Of a stretch of 64,000 bases of DNA, positions 44,031-54,599 are shown piece by piece. A program made the position numbers and the translations under genes. Every line of letters begins with the position of its first letter. Position 1 is the first letter of the stretch. This DNA is from Branchipolynoe longqiensis (lineage: Eukaryota > Annelida > Polychaeta > Phyllodocida > Polynoidae), in the NCBI GenBank assembly GCA_030323885.1, contig CM059187.1, positions 83,598,027 through 83,662,026 of the forward strand. Reading direction: 5' to 3'. The notes beneath the pieces are model-generated. The model was not told the origin of the DNA. It made no database searches and saw only the letters and a program-made list of their open reading frames with translations.

Positions 44031-46061
44031 TTATACATACTCCTCCATTTCGTGCTCGTTGGGCTCAAAATCCTCAAAGTCCATATCCTGCACGTTGAGG
44101 CTGAGGTAGGTGCTCCCGACGCACAACGAGATCTTACGACAGACGATGCTCAGAATGACGGCAATGCACACCATCTCCTTCACAACAAAGATGAAGAAGA
44201 AGCCGCCAGTTGCCATGTCGATGGCCGCTTGAGTCCTATGCACGAGCAGGAGACGGAGAATTAGAAAGGGGAGGTCCAAGAGCGCCGTGCCCAGGTAGGA
44301 GGTGGTCTTGATGTACTTTGTGGTGATGTGGTTGCCCACGTACACTGGAGGGATGCACACAGTCAGACAGCCGAGGCAGATGGACAGCGTGGTGAGGTAG
44401 ACGAAGCTCTGCGTCGCCACGCTCCACAGCGACGGCTGCGCGCGCACAAACGTCTCCATCATGGTGCTGACATCTAGCGCCTGCAGGAAGAAGTAGAGGT
44501 TGCTGTGCAGGAATGGCTGCCACGACATCTTCCACCGGTAGCGGAACATGCGCAGCAGGACGGGCAGGAAGATGGCGCACTGCAGCATGGAGACCCACTG
44601 CACCTAGCGGAAGTGGAGGACCGGAAGTGGACATGAGCTGATGAGCTGATGAGCATGCGCGCTTAGGAGATTTAGACGGTGATTTGGGTTGAATACAAAA
44701 CCTCGGGAACTGGGGATTGTGTAATAGTGCACCAGTTTAGCTCTCGCAGTCTATCTTTGTCAGTTTATATTTCAAGTAGCGGAAGTGGAGGACCGGAAGT
44801 GGACATAAGCTGATGAACTGATGAGCTGATGAGCATGCGCGCTTAGGGAATTTAGACGGTGATTGTGTTGAAAAGAACATCATGGGGATTGTGTAATAGT
44901 GCACCAGCTTATCTGTCGCAGTCTGTCTTTGTCGGTTTATATTACAGAGATTAAACCTGTGGCATATTCACATTAACCGTAGGTACAATGTCTGAGGAGA
45001 ATAATACGGAACAAACCATTTAACACAGCTTTGAAATGTGGATTCAATCTCTTTCCAATCATGTTATCATATTTCGTGAGAATGTTCTTAATGGGTTTTC
45101 TTATTAATATAATACTTCTTTTGTCTTTAGTAAGGACGTGCATGCTAAGGAACTAGTAATGGTGTCTCATTTGGATCAGTATATGTTTATATATGTATAT
45201 AATGGCTGAGTGTAACAAGACGTAAAACATGAATAAAAAGAAGAAGAAGAAGAAGAAGAAGAAGAAGAAGGTAAGGTTGGGGGAAGAGGGGAAAACGAGA
45301 AGGAGAAAAAGAAGTAGTAGTAGAAGAAGAAAGGGGAGGAGGACGAGAGATGTGGAATAAGAAGAATGAGAAGAGCAAGAAGAAGGCACATCAGCCGGGG
45401 GGTGAAGAATAAAGAAGAAGAAGAAGAAGAAGAACAACAACAACAACAACAAGGTGAGGATGAGGGGAGAAAATGAAGAACGAGAAGAACGAGAAGAACA
45501 AAAGGGACAATGAAGAAGAGGACCTAGAGGATAGGAGGGTGAAAGGAAGGAGAAAAGAAAAGAAAAGAAGATGACGAAGAAGAAGATGAAGAAGAAGTAG
45601 AAGAAGAAGAAGAAGAAGGGGCGGAAGAGAAGAAATCAGGAGGAGGAAGCGAGGAGCACCCGCGCGCATGCGTCACTCACCAGCAGTTCCTGTATCCGGC
45701 CCACCATCTCGTGGTCCAGGAGGCGGCCTTGCGCCCACGTGGAGGAGTTGGCGTGAATCCAGGGCGCGAGCAGATCGACGCAGCTGACGCCCGATACCAT
45801 CCCGACGCCGACGCTCCACGGCACCACGGCGAGCGTCGCGTCGGGCGCCGGGCGCGCGTAGGCGGCACCGGGAAGCGGGTCGAGCTGCACCTGCAGCCCG
45901 CGGCCCGAGGTGTTGGGGGCGGAGAGGGCGCCGAGGCAGTGGTGGATGGAGGCGGCCCGGGACAGCCCGCGGATCACGAGGAATGGTGTGAAGCCCAGCG
46001 TCACCAGGCTCGGGTCGACCATCAGGTGCACGAAGCTGCCGGCCCGGTGCAGAAAGGTCAT
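44031..46061 (-). CDS. Multi-pass membrane protein, TMEM26/TMEM121-like (two exons)
   Basis: Exon 1 runs from ATG 46061 (an in-frame TGA lies four codons upstream) to 45681, ending CTGCTG|GTGAGTG. The intron is 45680-44604, with acceptor TTCCGCTAG. Exon 2 is 44603-44031 (TAA). Both join in phase 0 to give 317 residues. Exon 1 encodes moderately hydrophobic segments and SVGVGMVSGVSCVDLLAPW. Exon 2 has clear membrane segments: WVSMLQCAIFLPVLLRMF, FVYLTTLSICLGCLTVCIPP, LGTALLDLPFLILRLLLV and FFFIFVVKEMVCIAVILSIV, then an acidic C-tail (DMDFEDFEPNEHEMEEY). Pattern and length recall TMEM121 (about 319 residues) and the C-terminal half of TMEM26, but identity is low and the family is tentative. The splice signals and compositional contrast support a real gene; an upstream exon is possible. 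Confidence 0.7.
44606..44948. repeat. About 170-bp tandem duplication in the intron
   Basis: 44604-44775 and 44776-44948 are two copies of one unit beginning AGCGGAAGTGGAGGACCGGA. The first copy starts at the 3' splice site of the membrane-protein gene. Confidence 0.85.
45231..45630. repeat. GAA-rich purine tract
   Basis: About 400 bases almost wholly purine on the + strand: (AAG)n at 45235-45270 and 45410-45435, (AAC)n at 45433-45451, (GAA)n at 45575-45617, mixed purines between. It lies inside the intron of the minus-strand gene, so its transcript would be CU-rich. Confidence 0.9.
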
Positions 46062-47155
46062 TGGGTTATCTCATGTATGACTGGTTTTTCGAATATTATT
46101 TTGAATGGAGTACACCTTTATTGTCTGCTTGTTGGCCACATGATATGTTGCTATGGATTACCCAGGTGGTTAACTAAATATAAGACAGCCGCTGACGATG
46201 ATATATGCTGCTTTTTTTAAAGAAGCTTGTTATATTTAATGACACCGCTAGAGCACATTGACTTTTTATCATCGGCTGTAAGATGTCAAACATATGGTCA
46301 TTCTGACATATTTCTTTGGAGGAAACCCGCTTCCACCACATAAACTAGGCCCTACTCTTTACGATAAGCAGCAAGGGGTACAGCACATACCACAGCCTTT
46401 GATGAACCAATTGTGGACCACTGATTGAAAGAGAAAATGGATGATATATGTCGGTGTATAATTATTATATTAGTGTGTACTTGGGAGCAAGCGGGCCGAC
46501 ATTCTGCAGCCTATGGGAGGAGCAGTTCTTAGGTTTGCAACTACTCGCTTTGTTAATTGCTCGCACTCCTGGGCTGGAGCGCCGTTGGATACCAGCACAC
46601 TGACGGCAACACGGGGGGGCTAACGGCTCGGGCAGGTCACGTGTGCCCGTGCTCCCCTAATATCTTCCTCACGTGCCTAGGGTCTTACTGGGGCGTAAAA
46701 CTACACCAACCACCCAGCCTCCCCTGACCCTCTCAGAGGACTGTGGTTGGGCTCCTTAGGCTGCCTTTTTTCTTCCTCCCCCTCTCCCCATTACCCCCGC
46801 CCCCCTCTCCATTACCTCTGATCACTACCCATCGGAAGCCAACTCCCGACCACATGGGACTGCTTTCAGCGGTGCCCATTCAGTGCTGCAGATTTGCAGC
46901 CTTCAGCGCACCAATGCGACTGAAAACTTCCCAAAACAAGCAAACGTGCGCAGAATTTTATAGGCCGAGGTGCGAGGCATTAAGTGTGGACTTTAGATAT
47001 GCCCGGTTTGGGTTGTATTTGAGTCTTTTTGTGTGTTCGGTTTTTTGTGTGTGTTTTTTTTCTTTTGTAAATATGTTTATTCAGTGGGATAATTATTTTG
47101 TAATGCCAAGTCATTAATCTTCCGACCACAGGTAGCCTGCAGACATTAATGTAGT
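46062..47155. other. No gene recognised
   Basis: Upstream of the membrane-protein gene. Moderately GC-rich 46550-46900, possibly promoter-proximal. The 124-codon frame at 46743-47117 starts in a low-complexity CT tract and has no domain. Confidence 0.4.
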
Positions 47156-47159
47156 TTCA

Positions 47160-47857
47160 AGTTACATAGTCCGATGGTTTTGAGTGCTAGCCATATTTCT
47201 GAGAAAACTATATTAAGTTGATTTTTGTAATCTACCTCATTTTAGTTTGAAGTAACTTTTATTTTAATTAGCAAACATTTGAGATATTTGAAGTGCAAGC
47301 ATGCAAAATTATGTTTAGCAAGCACGTCAAAACTCTAACACCATAGGCTTATGCAGTAATAGGTTCAATTAAATTGACTTGGTGTGCCATTCTATGTGGA
47401 TACAAATGCTTAAAGTTGCATAGTCCGATGGTTTTGAGTTTCTGTCATTTTCTGAGTTAAATATATTATATTGATTGGTATAGCCTCCCTTACTTTCGTT
47501 TGAAGTAACTTTTATTTTAAATGTCTAACTTTTGAGATATTTGAAGTGCAACCATCCACAAATAATTTTGGCAAGCACGCCAAAACTCTGACACCATAGG
47601 ATTCTGCAGTAACAGCTTCTATTAAATTAGTTTTGTATGCCCTTCTATATGGCGCCAAGTGCCTTAATATGTGCACCAGTATCTAAGTTGAATATGTAGA
47701 ATCAAATCTGGATAATTGTTTTGGTTTTGAAAATTTGATGTTTCCATTGGACTATGCAGCTTTAATAGGTGCATCGGTATCTAAGTTGGATATGTAGAAT
47801 CAAATCTAGGTGAATATTTTGGTTTTGAAATTTGATGCTTCATCGGACTATGCAGCT
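47160..47857. mobile_element. Family R MITE R4 split by R5
   Basis: The outer element is 47160-47409 plus 47766-47857. Inner element R5 is 47414-47761, flanked by TTAA (47410-47413, 47762-47765). The outer sequence resumes exactly after it. Confidence 0.85.
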
Positions 47858-47977
47858 TTAAATAAAAAAGATAGACAGAGGCTACACATACAACATTTCA
47901 TAATTAATGTATTAGCGGACTACGCAGTTTTAAGAAGGACTAAATTACGTGGTTAGTAGTGTGATGAGTGGGCATGA

Positions 47978-48320
47978 TGCTGGGGTTGGTTGGTTGTTGG
48001 AGTTTTACGTCCCGGCAACATCTAAGGTCCTATCAGGACGGGTACCGACTTGTGACAGTATGCACTCATGGCGACTTTATAATGCTGCCCAATTGAGAGA
48101 CCAGGCCGCCAGCACCATGACCTGATATCCCACTCAGTCACATTATCCTGACACTGAGCCAAACAGTCCTTGTTCTATCCTAATAATGCCAAGCGCCTGG
48201 TTAAGAAGTGACAAGTATCAATTTTGTAAGTCAGTGGTTTGACTCGACCGGGAATTCAACTCCCGACCTTCTGGACTGGAAACCTATGCTCTGTCGATTC
48301 GACCACCGCGTCCGGTGATG
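47978..48320 (-). repeat. SINE family 1, head type a (minus, full length)
   Basis: From GGTTGGTTGGTTGTTGGAGT to the head complement near GTCGATTCGACCACCGCGTC. Confidence 0.85.
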
Positions 48321-48611
48321 ATGCTGGGGTATGTTGGTCCGGGAGGTGGGTGGCTGTAGGTGGGATGGTGCTGGTCAGTATGTGGAGGGTGGGTGTCTGC
48401 CGATGAGGAGTAGCGATGCAGTGGGATGAGGAGGTACTAATTGTTTGTTGTTATAAACATATACTCGTTACTCAGTTCCTGTACACAAGGAGTGCAGGCT
48501 ATACAAATAATTGAATTTATTATAACTACCATATATGTTCCAATAGACACACACTGCGCGAGGGCAGATACATGGATGCGCATATATTCAAAGTTAAAGA
48601 ATTTCATGGAT

Positions 48612-48775
48612 TGGTTTTTGTCATGCCTCTGAAATAAAGTGGGATTGTCTTATTGTATGTGCATTCAGTCTGAATATGATTATAAATGTTGATTTGTTTT
48701 TGTCGTGCCTCTTAACTAAAGTGGGATTGTCTTATTTTATGTGCATTCAGTCTGTACATGATGGTAAATTTGTGT
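48612..48775. repeat. Tandem duplication, about 80-bp unit, two copies
   Basis: Both copies share AAAGTGGGATTGTCTTATT and ATGTGCATTCAGTCTG. Confidence 0.85.
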
Positions 48776-49120
48776 GTGCTTTCAATCATGAAATGGGGGG
48801 TGTGCTTCTATTGGGTAGCGTCCATCTATTGGGACATATATGGTAGGTTATTTCCCTTCAGATAATACACCTGTCATACTAAGGCTGATATATGTTCTCT
48901 ATAATATGTTATGGGGATATAAACTAGGACACTAACCCTCAAAGTTGAGTGAATTGTGGGTGTTAGAACCAAGAATGTCTCCCGGCATCATATATTTATG
49001 GACACAGACTGAGAAAGAACAAAAGTAGTTCCTTATCTAGATGCAGCACAACTAGTGATTGGTCAGGCCCGTGTATCTGTGGTCACTTACAGCCAGATTC
49101 TAAACAAGAATGTATATATA
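48776..49120. other. No gene recognised
   Basis: AT-rich spacer. Confidence 0.4.
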
Positions 49121-49122
49121 CA

Positions 49123-49588
49123 TACAGTATCACCCCGTTAAACCAAACTTGAAGGGACCCTAGAAATTTGTTTGGATTAACCGATCATTGGTTTAACCGA
49201 GTTTTCACTTCGACTTTGACTTGGCTTTGGCAACAACTTTGGTGCATTATTAATGTAATATACAATGTGTGTGGACACCATGATTATTATTGTGTATGCA
49301 TATACAGTTTAACCCCATTAAACCAAGCTCGGTTAATCCAAACCTTTTTCGGCGACTCGTCAAAATACTACCAAAAAGTCTCAGATGACCTTAAAACCAC
49401 ATGAAAGTTTCGTTTAACTGGACCGGAAGAAATTTTGTTTGGATTAACCAATACTTTGGATTAACCGACTTTGGTTTAACCAACTTTTTTATATGATAGA
49501 TGGTAGTATTTTGCCGAGCCTCCGAAAAAAGTTTGGATTAACCGATCGTTTGGTTTAACCGAGCTTGGTTTAACGGGGTTGTACTGTA
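49123..49588. mobile_element. Mariner-like MITE with GGTTTAACCGA words
   Basis: Left ends TACAGTATCACCCCGTTAAA at 49123 and TACAGTTTAACCCCATTAAA at 49303; shared right end (reverse complement) TACAGTACAACCCCGTTAAA at 49588. So there is one complete 286-bp element plus a left part of a second. The interior iterates GGATTAACCGA/GGTTTAACCGA. Confidence 0.7.
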
Positions 49589-49740
49589 TATATATATTCT
49601 GTTATGCATTTCCCCTGAAGCCAACTACTTACAAAATTGATGCGTGTTGCTACTTTGCCTGTTTTCGGCATGACTAAGGTAATGCAATGAATGGCTAGCT
49701 CAGTAACTGAAATAATAGTAATTAAGTCGAGTATCACAAA

Positions 49741-49948
49741 TCATCCTGGAAGTAGACAGTACACTGTCATGGGGATGAAGAAAAGGGTAAACACTGCACC
49801 TAGAGCAGGATTTCGAGCCCACACTTCTTGCCATTCCAGGACTAGCAGGCTAACCATTACATTACCTTGGCTCCCTGATGGCATCACCCTACCCACACGT
49901 ACCTCTCTATGTGGACCTTTACATGAGAGGTTCGTGCAGTCTACTACA
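49741..49948 (-). repeat. SINE family 2 (minus)
   Basis: tRNA-like part with A-box region TAATGTAATGGTTAGCCTGC and B-box region GTGTGGGCTCGAAATCCTG, plus the family head near CTCTCATGTAAAGGTCCACA. Confidence 0.75.
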
Positions 49949-50180
49949 CTATAAACGATCAAAAATATACTAAGAAAATTATTCATAAAAAGTCTGTATG
50001 GCCATACCTATATATTAGATGTATAATCAGTACGTAGTTTCCGGTGCAAATGCGCAAAAAAATTAACCATGTAAGGAGAACAGTTAGTGCAGTGCCTTTC
50101 AGGCAATAGACACCTGGTTCAAGATATAGCCGCCAGGGAATGTCTGCGGGACATGCTTAGTATGCACTTCCCCTGTAGCA

Positions 50181-50514
50181 ATAGAGGGAGTGCACGTGAC
50201 GTCATTACTTAGCAATCAGCGGTCAGCGGGCTGCCATCTTGGATTACGAGCACCCTCCCTAGCCATGTTGTGAATGCATGCAGATGTAGTAAAACAGAGT
50301 TTTCTTGTGTTCTGGGAGGTTCTGGGAAGTTTACATCCAATGTGTTTACTTACATCACTTTAGCAACAACTTCTGAGGCCAAACTGCTCAAAACAGTGAT
50401 AAATAAACCAACAAATCAGTAAATAAGCACAGTGTAGGCAGTTGCAAGCCTTCTGTATGTCATCCAATATGGCCACCGAAAGTTGGCTTGTGACATCATT
50501 ATACCCCCTCTATA
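50181..50514. mobile_element. MITE with TATAGAGGG termini, copy 1
   Basis: Starts ATAGAGGGAGTGCACGTGAC and ends with the inverted CCCCCTCTAT. Its body matches 60253-60677 in inverted orientation (CCATCTTGGATTAC and TGTTTACTTACATC-type segments). Confidence 0.65.
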
Positions 50515-50585
50515 CGCGCAAACACGTCAACCCCACAAAGTACCGGTCACATATGTCGCATCAACATAAGGATGGGTTGGTTCAG

Positions 50586-51070
50586 TCTCCCAACACCCCA
50601 CCCACACGCCCACCCTATCACCACCTCCTACTCCCATCCCACCCCATCAGCACTCACACTACATACCTCCATCCCTACGCCCACCCCACCCCATCACCAC
50701 TCACATCACATACATCCACCCCCACTCCCACCTCACCCCATCACCACTCACATCACCTACCTTCAGTCCCACCCAACTCCCATCCACACCCACACTCCCA
50801 CTCCCTCCCTACCCCTATTCACACCTCCACCCCACCACACCCCCAACCTCAACCGCACCCTACCCCTACCCCTACCCCTACGCCCACCCCTACCCCAATC
50901 CCACCCTACCCCACTCCATCCCTACCCCCCATCCCACCTTACCCACTCCCGACCCCATCCCTGCCCTCACTCCTACTCCTACTCCCACCCCTACTTCTAC
51001 TCCCACCCTACCACACTACCATCCCCACTCGCACCCCTATACCCCACCCTATCTCACCCCGACCCCACTC
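50586..51070. repeat. C-rich low-complexity tract
   Basis: Nearly 500 bases of C/A/T repeats, including CACCCCATCACCACTCACAT units and a (CCCCTA)n block at 50855-50900. Long Pro/Ser/His frames here are artefacts. Confidence 0.9.
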
Positions 51071-51177
51071 CCATCCCTACGTGTGTAGTATCCTGCTCGT
51101 GCTTGTGTGTGTGTAGACACCCGCCCTGTGTGTAGGGAGAGGTATGTGTGCAGTGGGCGGGTTTGAGCGAGGGGAGG

Positions 51178-51425
51178 CAGGGGCGTAGCTAGGCGTATGC
51201 GCGTATGCCAAAACGTCCACATCGTTTTGTCAAAAAAAAATTAAATTAAGAAATAATAAAGAGAGAGGGAGAGAGAGTGAGAGAGAGAGAAGGCATGTAG
51301 TAGTCCGGAGTGTTGAAAACTCAAGTCTAAAATGTGTAAAATCTGGCAGCTTAAGCTTAAGCAGCCCCCTAAACCCCCTGACGAAATTAGGAGTACACAT
51401 TGTTAAAGGTCTAGCTACGCTCCTG
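51178..51425. mobile_element. CAGGGGCGTAGCTAG MITE, copy 1
   Basis: Ends CAGGGGCGTAGCTAG and, reverse complemented, CAGGAGCGTAGCTAG; 5-bp target duplication GGAGG (51173-51177, 51426-51430). Ends and target length fit a hAT-like (5-bp type) element. 248 bp. Confidence 0.85.
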
Positions 51426-51846
51426 GGAGGGAATGGGGGGGGGGGGGTGGAGGTGACACCGGCGCCCCTTGTCGGAGCAAGTCTGGGAGGAATGACTTTA
51501 AAAGCGCGTTGCTATGACTATGAGGTTCTCCTGTGACCCTCCTCTCGTCAGTCTACACTAAGCTGCGGTCATTACTCAGCAGCTCAGTATAACAAGGACA
51601 CTCGACTGACAGCCCTGCGGCCGGCTAGCTTGTCTAATGCAGCCCCACATTGCACAGACCTTTGGCAAGGATGCGGGTGTAGATCTGAGCCTGTTGGTGT
51701 AAGAGTGCTGGGTGTGTCCTCCCTCCTGTTGTCCCTAAGCTGTATTATGTTATTGTAGTGAGTCACTCTTACCTACCCCCCCCCCGCCCCGCCCCTACCC
51801 CCCAGGTGAAATGCCACACACACAAGTAGTTGGTGTCAGTACTTAA

Positions 51847-52937
51847 AGCTGCATAGTCCGATGAAATATCAAATTTTCAAAACCAAACCAATTGCAGTTC
51901 ATGCCAGAGTCTCTTAGGATTTTGCTTATACTTATTTATCTGGTCTAAACAGTGCCTAGACTTGGCTTTTCGCACCTCGTTTCTGGCCTTCCTGACCATA
52001 CATTCAGCTATAAATTGATCCCCAGGGTCTCTTGTTATATCTGATTTCCGAATGAAATAATCTCTGTCCTGTTGTAATTCTAGGAGTTCATTGTTCAAAT
52101 AACCAGCTGTTTTGTTTCTTATGTCAAGTCTAACCAGGGGACAGTGTTTGTTTGCACCATTGACAATCATTTCTTGTATCATGTCCCAGCATTTGTTTGG
52201 ATCTTCCTCTGATAGTAGTTCTGCTGTATTGTTTTCCCTCAAAGTGGCTGCTAGATCATTGAAGTTACAATTCCTGTAGGTGCGGCCCCAGTAGATGGTG
52301 GTTCTTTTGTCATTTCTGGGCTTTTTCTTTATTATATATATTGGTTCATGGTCGCTTATATTGTAGTTCAATACACCTGATTTTGTACAGTACTTGATAT
52401 TAGTGAAAGCAAGGTTTATTGTTTTTTGTGTGGTCCTTGTTACTCTAGTCGGTTGTTTAATTACTTGCTGGAGTTCATGTTCTGCCGCAAATTGTTTCAT
52501 ATAGCCTGCAGGTGGGTGCCTCTTAGGGCTGTAGTCAATGTTAAAATCACCAATTAGGAGCACTTCATACTTATTAATGTCTGGGATCTGATTCAATGAC
52601 ATGCTTATTTGCTCTATTGCTTCATTTATGTTTCCATTCGGAGGTCTGTAGATGTTACCTAATAATATTCTTTTTGTGTAGGGTCTAGTTATGACAGCCC
52701 ATTGGAGTTCAATGTTTGGATTAGAGCAATTTAGTTCCAAATACTTGTCTGCATCCACATGCTGGTCAGTCCTGCAATAGATCCCTAAACCTCCATGTTT
52801 GCACTCAAAATATCTCAAAAGTTTACCATTTAAAGTAAAAGTAACTTTGAACTAATGTAAAGTGCATATTAGTGATCGATCTAATATATTTATCTCAGAA
52901 AAAATACAGAAATTCTAAACCATCGGACTATGCAACC
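51847..52937 (-). mobile_element. Family R MITE carrying a LINE endonuclease segment
   Basis: TTAA at 51843-51846 and 52938-52941. The outer 50 bases on one side and 130 on the other are family R. The middle of the MITE is replaced by about 900 bases of LINE coding sequence on the minus strand. Junctions are at about 51890 and 52798. Confidence 0.75.
51877..52818 (-). CDS. LINE endonuclease (EEP) open frame
   Basis: 313 codons without a stop or frameshift. Starts within MITE sequence (TTG or a later start) and then HGGLGIYCRTD, GNIYRPPNG, VLLIGDFNIDY (catalytic Asp/Asn box), VTRTTQKTINLAF and YNISDHEPIYI (SDH catalytic box), followed by a linker towards the RT. The N-terminal catalytic Glu (SETW box) is missing, so the nuclease is incomplete. 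The stop lies in the MITE arm (LQLVWF then stop). No catalytic RT follows. Unlike other LINE pieces here, the frame is fully open. Confidence 0.8.
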   Translation of the reverse strand: MRYFECKHGGLGIYCRTDQHVDADKYLELNCSNPNIELQWAVITRPYTKRILLGNIYRPPNGNINEAIEQISMSLNQIPDINKYEVLLIGDFNIDYSPKRHPPAGYMKQFAAEHELQQVIKQPTRVTRTTQKTINLAFTNIKYCTKSGVLNYNISDHEPIYIIKKKPRNDKRTTIYWGRTYRNCNFNDLAATLRENNTAELLSEEDPNKCWDMIQEMIVNGANKHCPLVRLDIRNKTAGYLNNELLELQQDRDYFIRKSDITRDPGDQFIAECMVRKARNEVRKAKSRHCLDQINKYKQNPKRLWHELQLVWF

Positions 52938-53097
52938 TTAACTAACTGATAAAGGAAATCAATTCATCTGTATGACCGTGGTGAAAAGAAGTGCATCCAC
53001 TTAACCGCTATGAGCAGAATAAACAAACAATCACTAAAACAAAAAAAGGTTAATTTTAACTCCGAGTTCGGGTATTTTACAGGCTGGCTAGATTGCA

Positions 53098-53180
53098 CCA
53101 GGGAGACTGTTTGTTTGTTGTTTGTTTGTTGTTGTTTTACGTCCTAGCAACATCTAGGGTCATATCAGGACGGGGACTAG
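53098..53180 (-). repeat. SINE family 1 tail fragment (minus)
   Basis: GTTGTTTTACGTCCTAGCAA through ATATCAGGACGGGG. Confidence 0.6.
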
Positions 53181-53389
53181 ATTAGGAATAGGACGCTCCG
53201 CACGGAATGGCACAGGCGTTGGTATGGATCTAGGCAGGGTATCCTATCTGTCACGACACTGGTTCCGTGACCAGGATACAGTACATGCTGGTCGCTGAAT
53301 GCTGTTGAACACTCCGTGTGTATATAATGGAAGTGCTTTACCTGGATATTTGTAAACATATATAGATGACTTGCGATTCCAACGGGATG

Positions 53390-53455
53390 AATGTAGTGAG
53401 TCGCACTCACCTCCACAGGTGAAATGTTACATACACAGGTAGGTCTGGGCTGACT
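53390..53455. repeat. SINE family 2 head fragment
   Basis: TGAGTCGCACTCACCTCCAC followed by AGGTGAAATGTTACATACAC is the 5' part of family 2 copies such as 61075-61245. Confidence 0.5.
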
Positions 53456-53635
53456 GCATAAGAAAGTCTAGATAGGCTGATGGTTAGGCGAATAAGGCAT
53501 GAAAGTAATGTTCTAGGTTTCCCCTAGTATGTATGTATTTATGTATGTATGTAGGCAGGTTGCATATCACATATGGTGTCTATCAAATGTGACTATTAAT
53601 TGCCAGAGAATGCCTCCCACATATCATATATATAA

Positions 53636-53678
53636 TGTGTATATATATATATATATATAAATATATATATATATATCG
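53636..53678. repeat. (TA)n microsatellite
   Basis: About 20 TA units, followed by a G-run at 53697-53728. Confidence 0.9.
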
Positions 53679-53984
53679 CCTAGTGGTTGTAGAGCCTGGG
53701 GGGTGGGGGGGGGGCGGGGGGGGGGCTGCGGGTTGGTGTTTAAGAGATGCAGGGGCCAATTGGAAATATGTCTTGTGGGGCCCCCAGGTTCACAGCCAAG
53801 AACTGTTTGACCGAAATGACTTAACTTACAAGTCTGGAGTAGATTACCCTGGCATGCCCCCCCCCCCCCCATCTTTGGATGCGGGGACTAATTGGGAATA
53901 ATTGATCCAATTGGATTAAAGCCGGGCCTTGTGGGGGGGCCAGGGAGAAGGGTTGGTGCTATGGAATAGTAGCTGTAATCTGAA

Positions 53985-54212
53985 TGTTACCCTGACCTGA
54001 TATCCCACTCAGTTACATTATCCTGATACCGAGCCAACCAGTCCTTGTCATATCCTAATAATGCTGAGTGTCAGGCTAGGAAGCAATAGGTATCAATTTG
54101 TATGTCATTGGTTTGACTCGACCGGGGTTCTAACCCGTGGGTTTGAATGCCACGATCTACCAAAGCGGGAAACGGACGCGCAATCCATTTAGCCATCCCG
54201 TCTTGTCCCCAA
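53985..54212 (-). repeat. SINE family 1, head type b, tail missing (minus)
   Basis: Body from ACCTGATATCCCACTCAG to head complement GGAAACGGACGCGCAATCC. Confidence 0.8.
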
Positions 54213-54234
54213 CAAAGATGTATCCTTAGCGACG

Positions 54235-54475
54235 CCTCTCTATGCCAAGAAAATCCAAAAGAAACTAACATAGGCTACTAACCATACTGACCAACTGTCT
54301 ATCTGCTACTGAAATGCAGGCAATCAAATACCTTATCAGCAGCTACTGTGTGATAAGATAACACCAACACTACAACTGGCCAGCATTGAAAACAAGCCTG
54401 AATACCCGGGATTATAATTCTATGGACAGTATAAATACAGCCTCAATAAAATAAAATAAAAAATTGATTTAAATA
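54235..54475 (+). mobile_element. LINE 3' UTR, same family as 20-26 kb
   Basis: The reverse complement matches 23242-23425, ending in ACAGTATAAATACAGCCTCA and an AATAAA-rich tail. Fixes the true 3' terminus of the LINE. Confidence 0.8.
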
Positions 54476-54534
54476 AATAAAAAGGCATAGCCTGTGCCAC
54501 CAACTAGATGGCGACTTAAACGCTTGAAATACAC

Positions 54535-54598
54535 CCGTCCTGATATGACCTTAGATGTTGCCAGGTCGTAAAACTCCAACAACCAACCAACCAACTTA
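54535..54598 (+). repeat. SINE family 1 tail fragment
   Basis: GATATGACCTTAGATGTTGC to CTCCAACAACCAACCAACC. Confidence 0.7.
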
Positions 54599-54599
54599 A

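Noticed and set aside
45153..45669. Leu/Ser/Phe-rich minus frames that look like membrane proteins
   Set aside because: Translation of the CTT-repeat strand inside an intron.
50442..51135. 224- and 187-codon Pro/His/Ser frames
   Set aside because: Low-complexity C-rich tract, open in two frames at once.
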